Positions 52,201 through 62,285 of a DNA stretch of 64,000 nucleotides are shown piece by piece. Below the pieces are notes generated by a model. The model did not search any database and was not told the origin of the DNA. It saw only the letters and a list, made by a program, of their open reading frames with translations. Position 1 is the stretch's first letter. Every line of letters begins with the position of its first letter. The stretch is taken from contig NZ_FPBF01000003.1 of NCBI RefSeq assembly GCF_900116615.1, positions 310,001-374,000 of the forward strand. The letters are read 5' to 3'. The translations under genes were made by a program, and so were the position numbers. This DNA comes from Algoriphagus locisalis. GTDB lineage: Bacteria; Bacteroidota; Bacteroidia; Cytophagales; Cyclobacteriaceae.

Positions 52201-52408
52201 CCCGAGATACGAAATAATCATTTACTGGAGTGAAGAAGACCAAGCATTCATTGCTGAAGTTCCTGAATTGGCAGGTTGTCTAGCAGATGGAGATTCCTAT
52301 TCAGAGGCTCTAGCTAATGTAGAAATCGTCATCGAGGAATGGGTAGAAACAGCGAAATCTCTTGGAAGATCTATTCCTACTCCTAAAGGAAAATTGATGC
52401 TTACCTAA
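52190..52408 (+). CDS. hicB: HicB-like antitoxin
   Basis: The 72-residue product is the partial RNase H-like HicB fold: YEIIIYWSEEDQAFIAEVPELAGCLADGDSYSEALANVEIVIEEWVETAKSLG (core given in reduced form: WSEEDQAFIAEVPELAGC and ADGDSYSEALANV). It has no helix-turn-helix or ribbon-helix-helix domain, so it probably neutralises HicA but does not bind DNA itself. It overlaps the hicA stop by 11 bases, which suggests coupled translation. Confidence 0.85.
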   Translation: MKNNPRYEIIIYWSEEDQAFIAEVPELAGCLADGDSYSEALANVEIVIEEWVETAKSLGRSIPTPKGKLMLT

Positions 52409-52534
52409 ACAAGTTTAAGATGCTTTAGAAGTGCAAAACAAATAACCATATAGTTTCAATAATTTCGATATTATTCGCGTCTAATATTTATTAATCAACT
52501 ATATTCAACATTTTGATTTAAAACTATTTAGGTC

Positions 52535-53317
52535 ATGAAAAGCTCACTAAAACCAATTGTTTCGTTAGGCTTTATTTTATCCATTGTGAGTTGTGAAGTT
52601 GTTCCGGATGAGCAGGATTTTTCAGAGACTCTCACTGAACCACAACTTACTTTAATTCAGCTTTTGCCGAAAGCAGTACCTTCAGACGATCAGCCAAATC
52701 GTGTAACAGAATTTCAGTTAGACACTTTTTTAGGTCATAGAGACATCTATTACGATTCTCAGGGTAATGAATTGTTTAACGTTTACCTCGATGAATCTTT
52801 GGACACTACCAGTATTGTTCTTTACGTCTATTCAGATGATTTGATCATTGAAAAAAATATCTACCCAAAATTCCACACTGATTATAAGTTGACAGTAACC
52901 TTAAAATACCATTATAACCCAGATGGAAGCTTGCATCAAATCACAAGAGATGGATTAAACCATTTTCAGTATAAGTACAATGACCAAGGTTTGGTCAGTG
53001 AAAAAATTCTAGGACCATTCACTGACCAATACGAGGCCTATTTCTTTTTCTATGATGAGAATAGTCGAATCACTCGCCAGATCTGGGGTGTGTCTGATCA
53101 GCAAGAATCTCCTATCAGGGATTGGCATTATATCTACGACGAAAGCGGGAGACTTATATCTAAATCTATTCCTGTCTCCAGCATTGATAATTTAGAGCCC
53201 ATGTTTGTTTATTCTTACGATGATCAAGATAGAATGATAGAAGAAGTAGAGCTTTATCCTGAATATGGCTTCTCTCCTTATTTCAAAACAGTTTATAGCT
53301 ACAGCCAGTCGAATTAG
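52535..53317 (+). CDS. Lipoprotein with YD-like beta repeats, function unknown
   Basis: The 260-residue product has a lipoprotein signal (MKSSLKPIVSLGFILSIVSC, Cys20) and a mature part with repeated aromatic motifs such as YHYNPDGSLHQITRDG, FQYKYNDQGLVSEKIL, FFYDENSRITRQIW, YIYDESGRLISKSI and YSYDDQDRMIEEVE. These are YD/RHS-like strand-turn units (Y-x-Y-D-x-x-G/N-R-I/L), about five in a row. Full RHS toxins are far longer, so this is a short surface or periplasmic beta structure. I cannot assign a role. A terminator lies about 60 bases downstream. Confidence 0.7.
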   Translation: MKSSLKPIVSLGFILSIVSCEVVPDEQDFSETLTEPQLTLIQLLPKAVPSDDQPNRVTEFQLDTFLGHRDIYYDSQGNELFNVYLDESLDTTSIVLYVYSDDLIIEKNIYPKFHTDYKLTVTLKYHYNPDGSLHQITRDGLNHFQYKYNDQGLVSEKILGPFTDQYEAYFFFYDENSRITRQIWGVSDQQESPIRDWHYIYDESGRLISKSIPVSSIDNLEPMFVYSYDDQDRMIEEVELYPEYGFSPYFKTVYSYSQSN

Positions 53318-53376
53318 CCGGCATACAATCTAAATTTAATTCCCTTTCATTTCCCCACTCGAATCCCCTATTTTGC

Positions 53377-53402
53377 AGCCTGAATCAATTTCGGGCTTTT
53401 TC
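53377..53402 (+). terminator. Terminator between the YD-repeat lipoprotein and cysS
   Basis: AGCCTGA (53377-53383) pairs with TCGGGCT (53391-53397) including one G-T pair, followed by TTTTT. Confidence 0.65.
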
Positions 53403-53440
53403 CGTTCTTGGTTCTTGATACTTGAATCTTGATTCTATAA

Positions 53441-54931
53441 ATGAAGTCGCATAATCTCAAATTATACAATACGCTTTCCCGCCAGAAAGAAGAGTTTAAA
53501 CCCATCAATCCGCCTTTTGTAGGTATGTATGTCTGTGGACCGACAGTCTATGGGGATGCTCACCTTGGCCATGGCCGCCCCGCGATCACATTTGACACAG
53601 TCAATCGCTATCTGACCCATTTAGGATATAGAGTTCGGTACGTGCGCAACATCACAGATGTAGGTCATTTGCAGGGAGATGCTGACGAGGGCGAGGATAA
53701 AATAGCTAAGAAAGCTAAGCTAGAGCAACTTGAGCCAATGGAGGTTGCACAGCAATATACGGACAGCTATCATAGGGATATGGCGCTGCTGAATACCTGG
53801 AAACCTAGCATAGAACCACGTGCTACTGGCCACATCCCGGAGCAGATTGCATTGGTAGAAGCGATTTTGAAGGAAGGCTTGGGCTACGAAATCAATGGTT
53901 CTGTATATTTCGATGTTTTGAAATACAACGAAACCAGCAACTACGGCAAGCTCTCCGGACGTGATTTGGAAAACCTGTTAAGCGGAAGCCGTACGCTGGA
54001 TGGACAGGATGAAAAACGCAATCCAGTTGATTTTGCGCTTTGGAAAAACGCTTCTCCTGAGCATCTGATGAAGTGGGAATCTCCTTGGGGAGTCGGCTTT
54101 CCAGGCTGGCACTTAGAGTGTACAGCCATGAGTTCAAAGTACCTCGGCAAGCAGTTTGACATACACGGAGGCGGAATGGATTTACTTTTCCCTCACCACG
54201 AATGTGAAATCGCACAGGGTAATGCCTGCAATCATCAGGATCCGGCCAAGTACTGGATGCATAATAATATGATCACCATCAACGGCCAGAAGATGGGCAA
54301 GTCTTTGGGGAACTTCATCAACTTGCAGGAGCTTTTCACCGGCAACCATAAGCTCCTGGATCAGGCCTACAGTCCGATGACGATCCGCTATTTCATCCTG
54401 ACGGCACATTATAGATCTACCTTGGATTTTTCCAACGAAGCACTTCAGGCTGCGCAAAAAGGCTATAAGAAACTGATCAACGGATTGAGAATTGCCAAGC
54501 TTTTGAAGTATGAGGCAAGTGATGCGCAGCAAGATGAGGAGCAAATCAAGCAAGTAGAACAAATCATCACCAACGCCTATCGAGCTATGGATGATGATTT
54601 TAATACAGCTCAAGCTATTGGTCATCTTTTCAATCTGCTGAAGAAAATCAACTCCATGTACACCGGACAACTGAATCCTGCCGTATTTGGTGAGGAGGTT
54701 TTCAATAAATTGATTGACACATTTAGCACATTCGTCTCTGATATTTTGGGATTGATGGAAGAGAAATCAGACAGCCAAAATGAGATGCTGGATTTGCTTC
54801 TGAAACTTTATTCTGAAGCAAAAACGGCTCGCGATTACACAAAAGTAGATGAGATCAGAGCAGGCTTAAAGGCCTTAGGTTTTGTAGTGAAAGACATGAA
54901 AGATAAAATTGACTGGGCATATGAAGAATAG
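53441..54931 (+). CDS. cysS: Cysteinyl-tRNA synthetase
   Basis: CysRS attaches cysteine to its tRNA. The class I signatures are present: the zinc-ligand Cys32 and HLGH (residues 41-44, HIGH-type), [17 protein letters not shown] and KMGKS (284-288, KMSKS-type). The 496-residue length is standard. The 3' end overlaps the M28 peptidase gene by 11 bases. The region just upstream has TTCTTGGTTCTTGATACTTG repeat text, which leaves only a few bases between repeat and start codon. No tRNA genes are linked. Confidence 0.97.
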   Translation: MKSHNLKLYNTLSRQKEEFKPINPPFVGMYVCGPTVYGDAHLGHGRPAITFDTVNRYLTHLGYRVRYVRNITDVGHLQGDADEGEDKIAKKAKLEQLEPMEVAQQYTDSYHRDMALLNTWKPSIEPRATGHIPEQIALVEAILKEGLGYEINGSVYFDVLKYNETSNYGKLSGRDLENLLSGSRTLDGQDEKRNPVDFALWKNASPEHLMKWESPWGVGFPGWHLECTAMSSKYLGKQFDIHGGGMDLLFPHHECEIAQGNACNHQDPAKYWMHNNMITINGQKMGKSLGNFINLQELFTGNHKLLDQAYSPMTIRYFILTAHYRSTLDFSNEALQAAQKGYKKLINGLRIAKLLKYEASDAQQDEEQIKQVEQIITNAYRAMDDDFNTAQAIGHLFNLLKKINSMYTGQLNPAVFGEEVFNKLIDTFSTFVSDILGLMEEKSDSQNEMLDLLLKLYSEAKTARDYTKVDEIRAGLKALGFVVKDMKDKIDWAYEE

Positions 54932-55901
54932 ATTTTGGTTAGTCAGTTTGCTAGCTCTGGCTTGGGCATGTACTAGCCCAGAGAAAAAAACTGAGACTAT
55001 TGAGAAAGCTCCTGCAAAGCCTTACCCTACATTCAACCCGGATTCTGCTTATGCTTTTGTCCAAAAGCAGGTGGACTTCGGCCCACGTGTGCCTGAAACT
55101 GAAGCTCATGAAGCAACTAAAAATTGGCTTTTGTCCAAGTTTGAAGGTTATGGCTTTGCTGTAGAAACTCAGGATTTCGAAGCAAAAACTTACGATGGAC
55201 TGACATGGGATCTGAGCAACATCATTGCTTCTTATAATCCAGAAGCTACCAAGAGAATTCTTTTGGCAGCACACTGGGATACACGCAGAATTGCGGATAA
55301 AGATACCGAGCGGATCGATGAACCTATCGATGGAGCCAATGATGGAGGTAGCGGTGTAGGTGTTTTATTGGAAATCGCCCGTGTAATTGGCACTCAGGAA
55401 CTGAAGCCGGATGTGGGCATTGATATTATTCTCTTCGACGGAGAGGATGATGGAGAGCCTGAGAGCACCAAAGTAAAGAACAATGCCCAGGATTTCTGGT
55501 GGTGTCTGGGTTCACAACATTGGTCCAAAAACAAGCATAAACCAAATTATTCCGCCTATTTCGGCATACTCGTGGATATGGTCGGAGCAAAAGGAGCGCG
55601 ATTCTATAGAGAAGGATATTCCCGCCAGTATGCTTCAGGTATATTGAAAAAAGTTTGGGATAATGCCCACAGCATCGGTCAAGGTGACTTCTTTATTTAC
55701 AAAGATGCTCCTGAAATCACGGACGACCATGTATTTGTAAACGCATTTGCAAAAATCCCAATGATAGACATTATCGAGTTTTCCCCGGATTTTGGCTTTG
55801 CCCAGTACCACCATAAGCACACAGACAATATAGAGATCATTGATCGTCGAACTTTGCAGGCAGTAGGAGAAACTGTTCTTTTTACTGTTTACCAAGAGTA
55901 A
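54921..55901 (+). CDS. M28 family zinc peptidase lipoprotein, glutaminyl-cyclase-like
   Basis: The product (327 residues from ATG 54921) has a lipoprotein signal with Cys17 (LAWAC) and the M28 alpha/beta fold with zinc ligands in AAHWDTR (His118), [15 protein letters not shown] (Asp141), [10 protein letters not shown] (Glu175) and [10 protein letters not shown] near the end. Bacterial glutaminyl-peptide cyclotransferases have this pattern, so the enzyme may form pyroglutamate at N-termini; an aminopeptidase role is the alternative. It overlaps the cysS end by 11 bases, and the link to cysS is probably only transcriptional. The ATG at 54909 is also possible, but the signal starts at MKNRFW. 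Confidence 0.85.
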   Translation: MKNRFWLVSLLALAWACTSPEKKTETIEKAPAKPYPTFNPDSAYAFVQKQVDFGPRVPETEAHEATKNWLLSKFEGYGFAVETQDFEAKTYDGLTWDLSNIIASYNPEATKRILLAAHWDTRRIADKDTERIDEPIDGANDGGSGVGVLLEIARVIGTQELKPDVGIDIILFDGEDDGEPESTKVKNNAQDFWWCLGSQHWSKNKHKPNYSAYFGILVDMVGAKGARFYREGYSRQYASGILKKVWDNAHSIGQGDFFIYKDAPEITDDHVFVNAFAKIPMIDIIEFSPDFGFAQYHHKHTDNIEIIDRRTLQAVGETVLFTVYQE

Positions 55902-55973
55902 AAACCTTATCTTTCCATCTTAGAATCGTCCAATTTGGACGTTGAAAAGTGGATTGTTAACTCGTTTTGCCAA

Positions 55974-56996
55974 ATGAAAAAAGGACATCAGGTTACGATG
56001 AAGGAAATTGCCAAGAAATTAGGCGTTTCTGTATCGACTATTTCCAGAGCACTTAAAGATTCACCAGAGCTTCATCCAGATACTAAAAAGCGAATAGTGG
56101 AAATGGCTAAGGAGATGAATTACCAGCCAAATCTCCTTGCCCAAAGTCTTAGAATAAGTCGTACTAATACATTGGGTGTAATCGTACCAGAGATCACTTC
56201 TCACTTTTTCGCATCCTGCATATCAGGCATTCAGGATCACGCCAATAAGCGTGGATACAACGTTATGATTTGTCAATCAAATGAGACTTTGGAGCTCGAA
56301 AAAGCCAATATCAGAACTTTAGTTGCTTCACAAGTAGATGGCTTATTAATCTCTTTGAGCCGAGAAACTAACAAATACGAGCACTTGATTGATCTCTATA
56401 ATAGAGAAATCCCCTTCTTGCTTTTTGACAGAGTCAATGAAGATATACCTGTATCAAGAGTCACCTTCAATGATGAGGGTGGCGCATATCAAGTCACCAA
56501 GCATCTCTTGGAGACTGGATGCAAGCGTGTAATGTACGTTTCAGGGCCTGAGGACCTATATATCAGCAAAAAACGTAAGGAAGGTTATCTTCATGCACTC
56601 ACTGAATTTGGGATGGAATTAGACCCTGAATTAGTTAAAATCTCAGATCTCACTTCAGAAGGCAATATTAAAATAGCCCATGAGATCGCCTCAATGAACC
56701 AGCGACCTGACGGTGTATTCTGTATGATAGATCCAATAGCTCTGGATTTTATGGCCGTGTGGAAACCTATGGGAATCAAAATCCCTGACGAAATTGCACT
56801 TGCCGGATTTACCAACAACCCCGCTTCAGGAGTGATAGAACCTCCCCTAACTACTGTGGCCCAACCAGGCTATGAAATGGGTAAATTGGCTGTAAGCCAT
56901 CTCCTCGATCAATTAGATGGTCAAGCATCTGACGATCCTATTTCCATTGTTTTAGAGACCACCTTGCTACCTCGTCAATCGACAAAAGCGCTTTAA
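55974..56996 (+). CDS. LacI family transcriptional regulator
   Basis: The 340-residue protein has an N-terminal LacI helix-turn-helix (VTMKEIAKKLGVSVSTISRALKDSPELHP, in two blocks, recognition helix at VSTISRAL), a hinge (MNYQPNLLAQSLR) and a periplasmic-binding-like sugar domain (TNTLGVIVPEITSHFFASCISGIQ ... to ETTLLPRQS). The start was placed at ATG 55974; an upstream frame opens 13 codons earlier with no family support. It is followed 4 bases later by galK, so it probably controls galactokinase and perhaps other sugar genes in response to a galactose-related ligand; this is inferred from context. Confidence 0.9.
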   Translation: MKKGHQVTMKEIAKKLGVSVSTISRALKDSPELHPDTKKRIVEMAKEMNYQPNLLAQSLRISRTNTLGVIVPEITSHFFASCISGIQDHANKRGYNVMICQSNETLELEKANIRTLVASQVDGLLISLSRETNKYEHLIDLYNREIPFLLFDRVNEDIPVSRVTFNDEGGAYQVTKHLLETGCKRVMYVSGPEDLYISKKRKEGYLHALTEFGMELDPELVKISDLTSEGNIKIAHEIASMNQRPDGVFCMIDPIALDFMAVWKPMGIKIPDEIALAGFTNNPASGVIEPPLTTVAQPGYEMGKLAVSHLLDQLDGQASDDPISIVLETTLLPRQSTKAL

Positions 56997-57000
56997 GTTC

Positions 57001-58146
57001 ATGAAAGATAAAATTGCCCAATCCTTTGAGAATCTCTTTGGAAGTAGCCCTATTCTGGCTTTTGCACCTGGAAGAATCAATTTAATCGGAGAACACACCG
57101 ACTATCAGGATGGACTGGTTTTTCCAGCCGCAGTAGCACAAGGAATATGGGTGGCAATTCAAAAAAACAATCTTCCTACATGCAGAATCTACTCGGAAGA
57201 CTATAGTGAAGAGTTTGTGTTTGACATCAATTCTTTTTCTCCGAAAAAAGGGCACTGGGCAAATTACACCATGGGAATGGTTGCCCAATTCCAACAAGCA
57301 GGGTATAAATTAGAAGGCTTTGATTTGGTTTTTGGAGGAAATATTCCGGCTTCAGGGTTATCTTCTTCAGCAGCACTATCAGTGGCTGTAGGGACTGCAT
57401 TGTCAGCACTGTTCAAGTTGGAAATCTCCCAAAAATCAATCGTCCTGTATGCGCAGAAGTCTGAGCATTTATTTGCTGGAGTGAAATGCGGAATTATGGA
57501 TCCATATGCTTCTGCGTTCGGAAAAGCAAACCATGCTCTCCTATTGGATTGTCGAACTAATAAGCATATAGAAGTCGCAGTAGATTTTATGTCTCATTCT
57601 CTCCTACTTGTCAACTCGAAAGTGAAGCATAACCTTGCCGATTCGGCCTACAATAAACGGAGGGAATCTTGTGAAGAAAGTGTTAAAATCCTACAATCTA
57701 TTTACCCAGATGCTACCACGCTTAGAGATATTCCTGTGGAAGATTTGGCGAAAGTTCAACAGACTCTACCAAACGAACTTTTCCTTAAAGCTAAACACGT
57801 TATTACCGAAATTGAACGAGTAAATCTAGCTTCAAAAGCACTTAATGAGAGCGATCTCATATCTTTTGGTGCCTTACTCAAAGAGTCTCACAAAAGCCTG
57901 AGTAAAGATTTTGAAGTAAGCTGTGTAGAGCTCGATTTTCTCGCAGAAAAATCCTGGAAACTACCTGGAGTTATTGGTTCCAGAATGATGGGCGGTGGTT
58001 TTGGAGGTTGCACGATCAATCTGATTTCTAATGAGAGCTTGGAGACTTTCCAAACTGAAATTCATACAGCCTATAAAGAAAAGTTTGGAATAGACGCTGA
58101 TTTTATTCCAGTCACTCTTTCCGAAGGCGCTAGAATACTGAGCTAA
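57001..58146 (+). CDS. galK: Galactokinase
   Basis: GalK phosphorylates galactose to galactose 1-phosphate in the Leloir pathway. Family signatures are complete: PGRINLIGEHTDYQDGLVFP (substrate loop), GNIPASGLSSSAALSVAVG (ATP loop), CGIMDPYASAFGKANHALLLDC (catalytic Asp region) and the C-terminal GSRMMGGGFGGCTINL. Length (381 residues) is normal for the GHMP kinase family. It is co-transcribed with the LacI-type regulator 4 bases upstream. The other Leloir genes (galT, galE, galM) are not in this window. Confidence 0.95.
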   Translation: MKDKIAQSFENLFGSSPILAFAPGRINLIGEHTDYQDGLVFPAAVAQGIWVAIQKNNLPTCRIYSEDYSEEFVFDINSFSPKKGHWANYTMGMVAQFQQAGYKLEGFDLVFGGNIPASGLSSSAALSVAVGTALSALFKLEISQKSIVLYAQKSEHLFAGVKCGIMDPYASAFGKANHALLLDCRTNKHIEVAVDFMSHSLLLVNSKVKHNLADSAYNKRRESCEESVKILQSIYPDATTLRDIPVEDLAKVQQTLPNELFLKAKHVITEIERVNLASKALNESDLISFGALLKESHKSLSKDFEVSCVELDFLAEKSWKLPGVIGSRMMGGGFGGCTINLISNESLETFQTEIHTAYKEKFGIDADFIPVTLSEGARILS

Positions 58147-58273
58147 ATTACCGCTCACAGTTTCTATAGCTTGCAGGAGATAATTCCTGTGAATTTTCCC
58201 GAAAAAATCACCATTTTGTACCCCAATCTCTCAATCGAGTAAAATTGCCTATTATCCTAACAACATTAAACCT

Positions 58274-61200
58274 ATGAATTTCCCAAAAAACCTAAGAAGC
58301 ATACTGCTACTTGGTCTAATTGCGTGCATTGGTTTTTGGAGCTGTAATTCTCGCTCTGGAAAACCAAAAGTCCTCGTTTTTAGCAAAACTGCAGGATACT
58401 ATCATGCATCAATTCCCCAAGGAGTAGCAGCAATACAAAAGCTAGGAGCTGAAAATGATTTTGAAGTGGATACAACCACTCAGTCAGAAAAATTCACCGA
58501 AGAAAATTTAGCACAATATTCAGCGGTAATCTTTTTGAGCACTACCGGAGATGTATTGAATAACTACCAAGAAGCTGATTTCGAAAGATACATTCAGGCA
58601 GGAGGCGGCTTCATGGGCATCCATGCGGCGGCTGATACTGAATATGACTGGGGCTGGTACGCACGCTTAGTTGGCGGAAATTTCGCTGATCATCCAGGCA
58701 TCAATGACCCTAACCCAAATGTTCAGGCTGGTGAGATCACAGTGGTGGATGCTGGTAATGCCTCTACATCTTTCCTGCCGAGCCCATGGGCTAGGACCGA
58801 TGAGTGGTACAGCTACAAAAACATGAACCCTGAGGTAAATGTCCTTTTAAATCTAGATGAAGCATCCTACAAAGGTGGAATGGACATGGGTGATCATCCT
58901 ATCGCCTGGTATCATGACTACGATGGAGGACGAGCATTCTATACAGGAGGCGGTCATACGGACGAATCATATACAGAAGAGCTTTTCTTAAAGCATGTGC
59001 TAGCAGGAATTGAATATGCCATCGGAAGCAATTCCGAATTGAACTATTCCAATGCTAAAAGCAAGCGTGTTCCTGAAGAAAACAGATTTACAAAAACGTC
59101 TTTGGTAGGTGCAGAATTCACAGAGCCTACTGAAATGACCATACTTCCAAACCTAGACATCCTGGTAGCTCAAAGAAGAGGCGAAATCTTATTCTTCAAC
59201 AACGAGACTGAAGAGCTTACTGAGGTGGCTAAATTTGATGTTTACTGGAAGACAGATGTAAGAGGGGTTAATGCCGAAGAGGGATTATTAGGGATTCAAA
59301 AAGACCCTAATTACAGTGAAAACGGATATGTATTTGTTTACTATTCGCCTTCCGGAGATGAAGAAATTAATAGACTTTCCAGATTTACTTTCAAAAACAA
59401 CACCTGGGACATGAACTCTGAGGTTGTGGTACTTGAAGTACATTCGGATCGCGACATCTGCTGCCATACCGGTGGTTCGATTGCCTTTGATAAGGAAGGG
59501 AACTTATACCTTTCTTTAGGAGATAACTCTACTCCTTTCAATCAGCCTGATTCGGAATTCAGAAACAATGGTTTTGCACCGTTAGACCAGAGACCTGGAT
59601 TTGAGCAATTTGATGCCAGAAGATCTTCCGGAGACGCTAATGATTTGAGAGGTAAAATTCTTAGAATCAAAGTAAATGAGGACGGTTCGTATGACATCCC
59701 TGAAGGAAATCTTTACCCTGAAGGGACCGAAGGAACTAGACCTGAAATTTATGTGCAAGGAAACAGAAACCCATATAGAATCTCCATAGATCAGAAAAAT
59801 GGATTCTTATACTGGGGTGAAGTTGGTCCCGATGCTAATGATGATAGCTTTGAAACCCGCGGCCCAAGAGGCTATGACGAGTTAAATCAAGCGAGAAAAG
59901 CTGGCAATTTTGGATGGCCATACTTTGTAGGGAACAATTATCCTTACCGTGAATATAATTACGAAACTGGAGAATCAGGAGCCGCTTTTGATCCTAATGG
60001 CCCTACAAATACCTCAGTTAATAATACCGGTAAAAAAGACTTGCCTGCTTTAGCACCTGCGTTCATTTGGTACCCTTATGGAGAATCCAAAGAATTCCCT
60101 CAATTAGGTACTGGCGGAAGAAATGCTATGGCTGGACCAGTTTATTACTCGGACATGTACAGTGCGGACACTAAATTCCCTGATTACTATGATTCGAAAG
60201 TATTCATCTATGATTGGATTAGAGGATGGATAAAGGCGGTGACCCTGAAAGAAAATGGTGATTATGACAAAATGGAAGCATTTATGCCAAGCACCAAATT
60301 CAATGCGATCATCGATATGGAAATGGGCCCCGATGGAAGGATTTACATCTTAGAATATGGTAATGGTTGGTTTGCCAAAAATCCAGATGCCGGACTTTCT
60401 AGAATTGACTTCAACGGTGGAAACCGAGCACCAATTGTGAGTCAGGTTTCAGCTGATAAAACTTCTGGCACTAATCCATTAACAGTCACTTTCAGTGCAG
60501 AAACTTCTGATCCTGAAAACGATCCTTTGACTTACACTTGGGATTTGGGCAACGGAGAAACCAAATCAACAGATTTGCCTACGCTAACTCATACATTTGA
60601 AACTATTGGAGAATATGAAGTGAAGGTAACTGCAAAAGATCCTGATGGATTAACTGGGACGAGTAATGTGGAAAGCGTTTACTCGGGAAATGTTGCTCCA
60701 GAAGTATCTATCGCAATCAATGGCAACCAGTCCTTTTATTTCCCTGGAAAGAAAGTAAGCTATACTGTCACTGTAAAAGACGATGATCATCCTGAAGCAT
60801 CGTCTGACTTGAGCACATTATACGTGTCTGCAGACTATATCGAAGGTTTGGATCAGGCAGAATCAGACATGGGACACAAAGTCATGACAGAAGCCATGAT
60901 GGGTAAATCACTCTTTACGACACTGACTTGTAAAACTTGTCACAAGGAAGCCGAGGCTTCTGTGGGGCCAGCCTACATCGATGTGGCGAAAAAGTACAAC
61001 CAGAGAGATGCTGATTATTTGAAAAATAAAATCAAAAATGGTGGTGCTGGCGTATGGGGAGAAGTTGCTATGCCAGCTAATCCAGATATGAAAGAGTCTG
61101 ATTTGAATGCTTTGGTAGCCTATATTCTTTCCCTGGACCAGGTAAGCACTCCATCTCTACCAGCTTCTGGATCTGTTGAGGCTACTGCAGGCAAGGAACC

Positions 61201-61711
61201 AACTGCTACTGGCGTATTGATGCTGAATGCATCCTACACTGATCAAGGAGGCGAAAATATTAAACCACTTTCCGGCTCATCTACCTTATTACTCAAGAGT
61301 AATTCCATAGACTTGGGCGGTGCCGAAGAATTCACTGGTGGATTTAGTAGCAGTGCCTATAACGGAGCAAATTTACTGACAGTTCCTAATGAAGAAGGTT
61401 CCGCACTCATCGCTAATGTGGATTTGACCGACGTTGGTTCAGTTACAATTAACACCTTTACTATGGGCGCCCTAGCTGGACAATATGATCTACAAATCAG
61501 ATTGGATAGCCCTACTGGAGAATTGGCAGGAGAAGTATCTTTTAGTCCAAAACCTTCTGAGGGAAGAACGCCAAATCAAGGTGAGCTCACAATTCCATTC
61601 ACTGGAACTGTTGATGGAAAAATGCATAAGGTTTATTTGATTTCTAAACCAAATACTGAAGGAAGTGAAGGCAGATTTATTATCAGATCATTCACTTTCA
61701 ACTCAAAATAA
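58274..61711 (+). CDS. Five-module lipoprotein: ThuA, sugar dehydrogenase propeller, PKD, cytochrome c, carbohydrate-binding-like
   Basis: The 1145-residue lipoprotein (Cys24) has, in order: a ThuA (trehalose-utilisation, glutamine-amidotransferase-like) domain (about residues 32-250, KPKVLVFSKTAGYYHASIPQG, FMGIHAAADTEYDW); a GSDH/PQQ-type six-blade propeller (about 270-690, with EEGLLGIQKDPNY and CCHTGGSIAFDKEGNLYLSLGDN); a PKD domain (about 715-800); a c-type cytochrome with CKTCH (886-890) and Met933 in AMPANP; and a C-terminal beta domain (about 985-1145) resembling CBM6-like folds. It may oxidise a sugar derivative and pass electrons to the chain. Substrate and direct partners are unknown. 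Confidence 0.85.
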   Translation: MNFPKNLRSILLLGLIACIGFWSCNSRSGKPKVLVFSKTAGYYHASIPQGVAAIQKLGAENDFEVDTTTQSEKFTEENLAQYSAVIFLSTTGDVLNNYQEADFERYIQAGGGFMGIHAAADTEYDWGWYARLVGGNFADHPGINDPNPNVQAGEITVVDAGNASTSFLPSPWARTDEWYSYKNMNPEVNVLLNLDEASYKGGMDMGDHPIAWYHDYDGGRAFYTGGGHTDESYTEELFLKHVLAGIEYAIGSNSELNYSNAKSKRVPEENRFTKTSLVGAEFTEPTEMTILPNLDILVAQRRGEILFFNNETEELTEVAKFDVYWKTDVRGVNAEEGLLGIQKDPNYSENGYVFVYYSPSGDEEINRLSRFTFKNNTWDMNSEVVVLEVHSDRDICCHTGGSIAFDKEGNLYLSLGDNSTPFNQPDSEFRNNGFAPLDQRPGFEQFDARRSSGDANDLRGKILRIKVNEDGSYDIPEGNLYPEGTEGTRPEIYVQGNRNPYRISIDQKNGFLYWGEVGPDANDDSFETRGPRGYDELNQARKAGNFGWPYFVGNNYPYREYNYETGESGAAFDPNGPTNTSVNNTGKKDLPALAPAFIWYPYGESKEFPQLGTGGRNAMAGPVYYSDMYSADTKFPDYYDSKVFIYDWIRGWIKAVTLKENGDYDKMEAFMPSTKFNAIIDMEMGPDGRIYILEYGNGWFAKNPDAGLSRIDFNGGNRAPIVSQVSADKTSGTNPLTVTFSAETSDPENDPLTYTWDLGNGETKSTDLPTLTHTFETIGEYEVKVTAKDPDGLTGTSNVESVYSGNVAPEVSIAINGNQSFYFPGKKVSYTVTVKDDDHPEASSDLSTLYVSADYIEGLDQAESDMGHKVMTEAMMGKSLFTTLTCKTCHKEAEASVGPAYIDVAKKYNQRDADYLKNKIKNGGAGVWGEVAMPANPDMKESDLNALVAYILSLDQVSTPSLPASGSVEATAGKEPTATGVLMLNASYTDQGGENIKPLSGSSTLLLKSNSIDLGGAEEFTGGFSSSAYNGANLLTVPNEEGSALIANVDLTDVGSVTINTFTMGALAGQYDLQIRLDSPTGELAGEVSFSPKPSEGRTPNQGELTIPFTGTVDGKMHKVYLISKPNTEGSEGRFIIRSFTFNSK

Positions 61712-61724
61712 AACCACCCTTAAC

Positions 61725-61775
61725 TAAACAAGAAAGCCATCCCGAAACATTTTGGGATGGCTTTCTTGTTTAGTT
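61725..61775. terminator. Long perfect terminator hairpin
   Basis: TAAACAAGAAAGCCATCCC (61725-61743) pairs with GGGATGGCTTTCTTGTTTA (61754-61772) over 19 bp with a 10-base loop. It ends the multimodular lipoprotein gene and could act in both directions, towards the minus-strand gene ending at 61852. Confidence 0.88.
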
Positions 61776-61851
61776 CTTTGGTTTAAATGTTCGACTATTT
61801 CGATTCTGCTTCAGTCAAGGTTTATTCAATAGAGCTAGTAAGGTGCCTAAG

Positions 61852-62214
61852 TTAGAATTGACACACACTATTTTCCGGTTGCCAAATCACCTTCCCATCA
61901 ACTAGCTCATCCTCAGTGGCATTATACTCCACGCTATTGCCTGCACAATCATACAAGATGATCGCCCAGTTGCAAAAAGGACAGCAAGATCCCATATAAA
62001 AGACCGTCTCTCCTTCTAATTCAGCCTGTACCAAATAACTATATTCTGATAATTCACCTGTGGATAGACCTTCGTACTTTGCCTTTAGCCAAGGCAGGTC
62101 AGAAATTGCATCATTGACTCCGCATGCTGCGGTTGGCTCAAAGTCCTCATCTTCACTGTTACATGCAAAGCTGAACAGCGCACAGCATAAAATTAAATAG
62201 TGTAACTTAATCAT
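61852..62214 (-). CDS. Cys-rich lipoprotein, DUF6970-like
   Basis: A 120-residue lipoprotein with the signal MIKLHYLILCCALFSFAC (Cys18) and a mature part with six Cys: CGVNDAISDLPWLKAKYE, MGSCCPFCNWAIILYDCAGN and the terminal CQF. The CGV-x-DLPWL start is the mark of the DUF6970 family in Bacteroidota, placed here from recall. The paired Cys suggest disulfides in the periplasm or at the surface. It has no operon partner: the NIPSNAP gene ends 71 bases upstream on the same strand. Confidence 0.72.
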   Translation of the reverse strand: MIKLHYLILCCALFSFACNSEDEDFEPTAACGVNDAISDLPWLKAKYEGLSTGELSEYSYLVQAELEGETVFYMGSCCPFCNWAIILYDCAGNSVEYNATEDELVDGKVIWQPENSVCQF

Positions 62215-62285
62215 GGTAGTAGTTTAAGTGATAAAAAGAAGTTAATCCCATGACGACCAGCCCAAAGCAAACGCTACATTTCAGC

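Noticed and set aside
54182..54670. 162-codon frame antisense to cysS
   Set aside because: It is inside a conserved housekeeping gene and shows no independent support.
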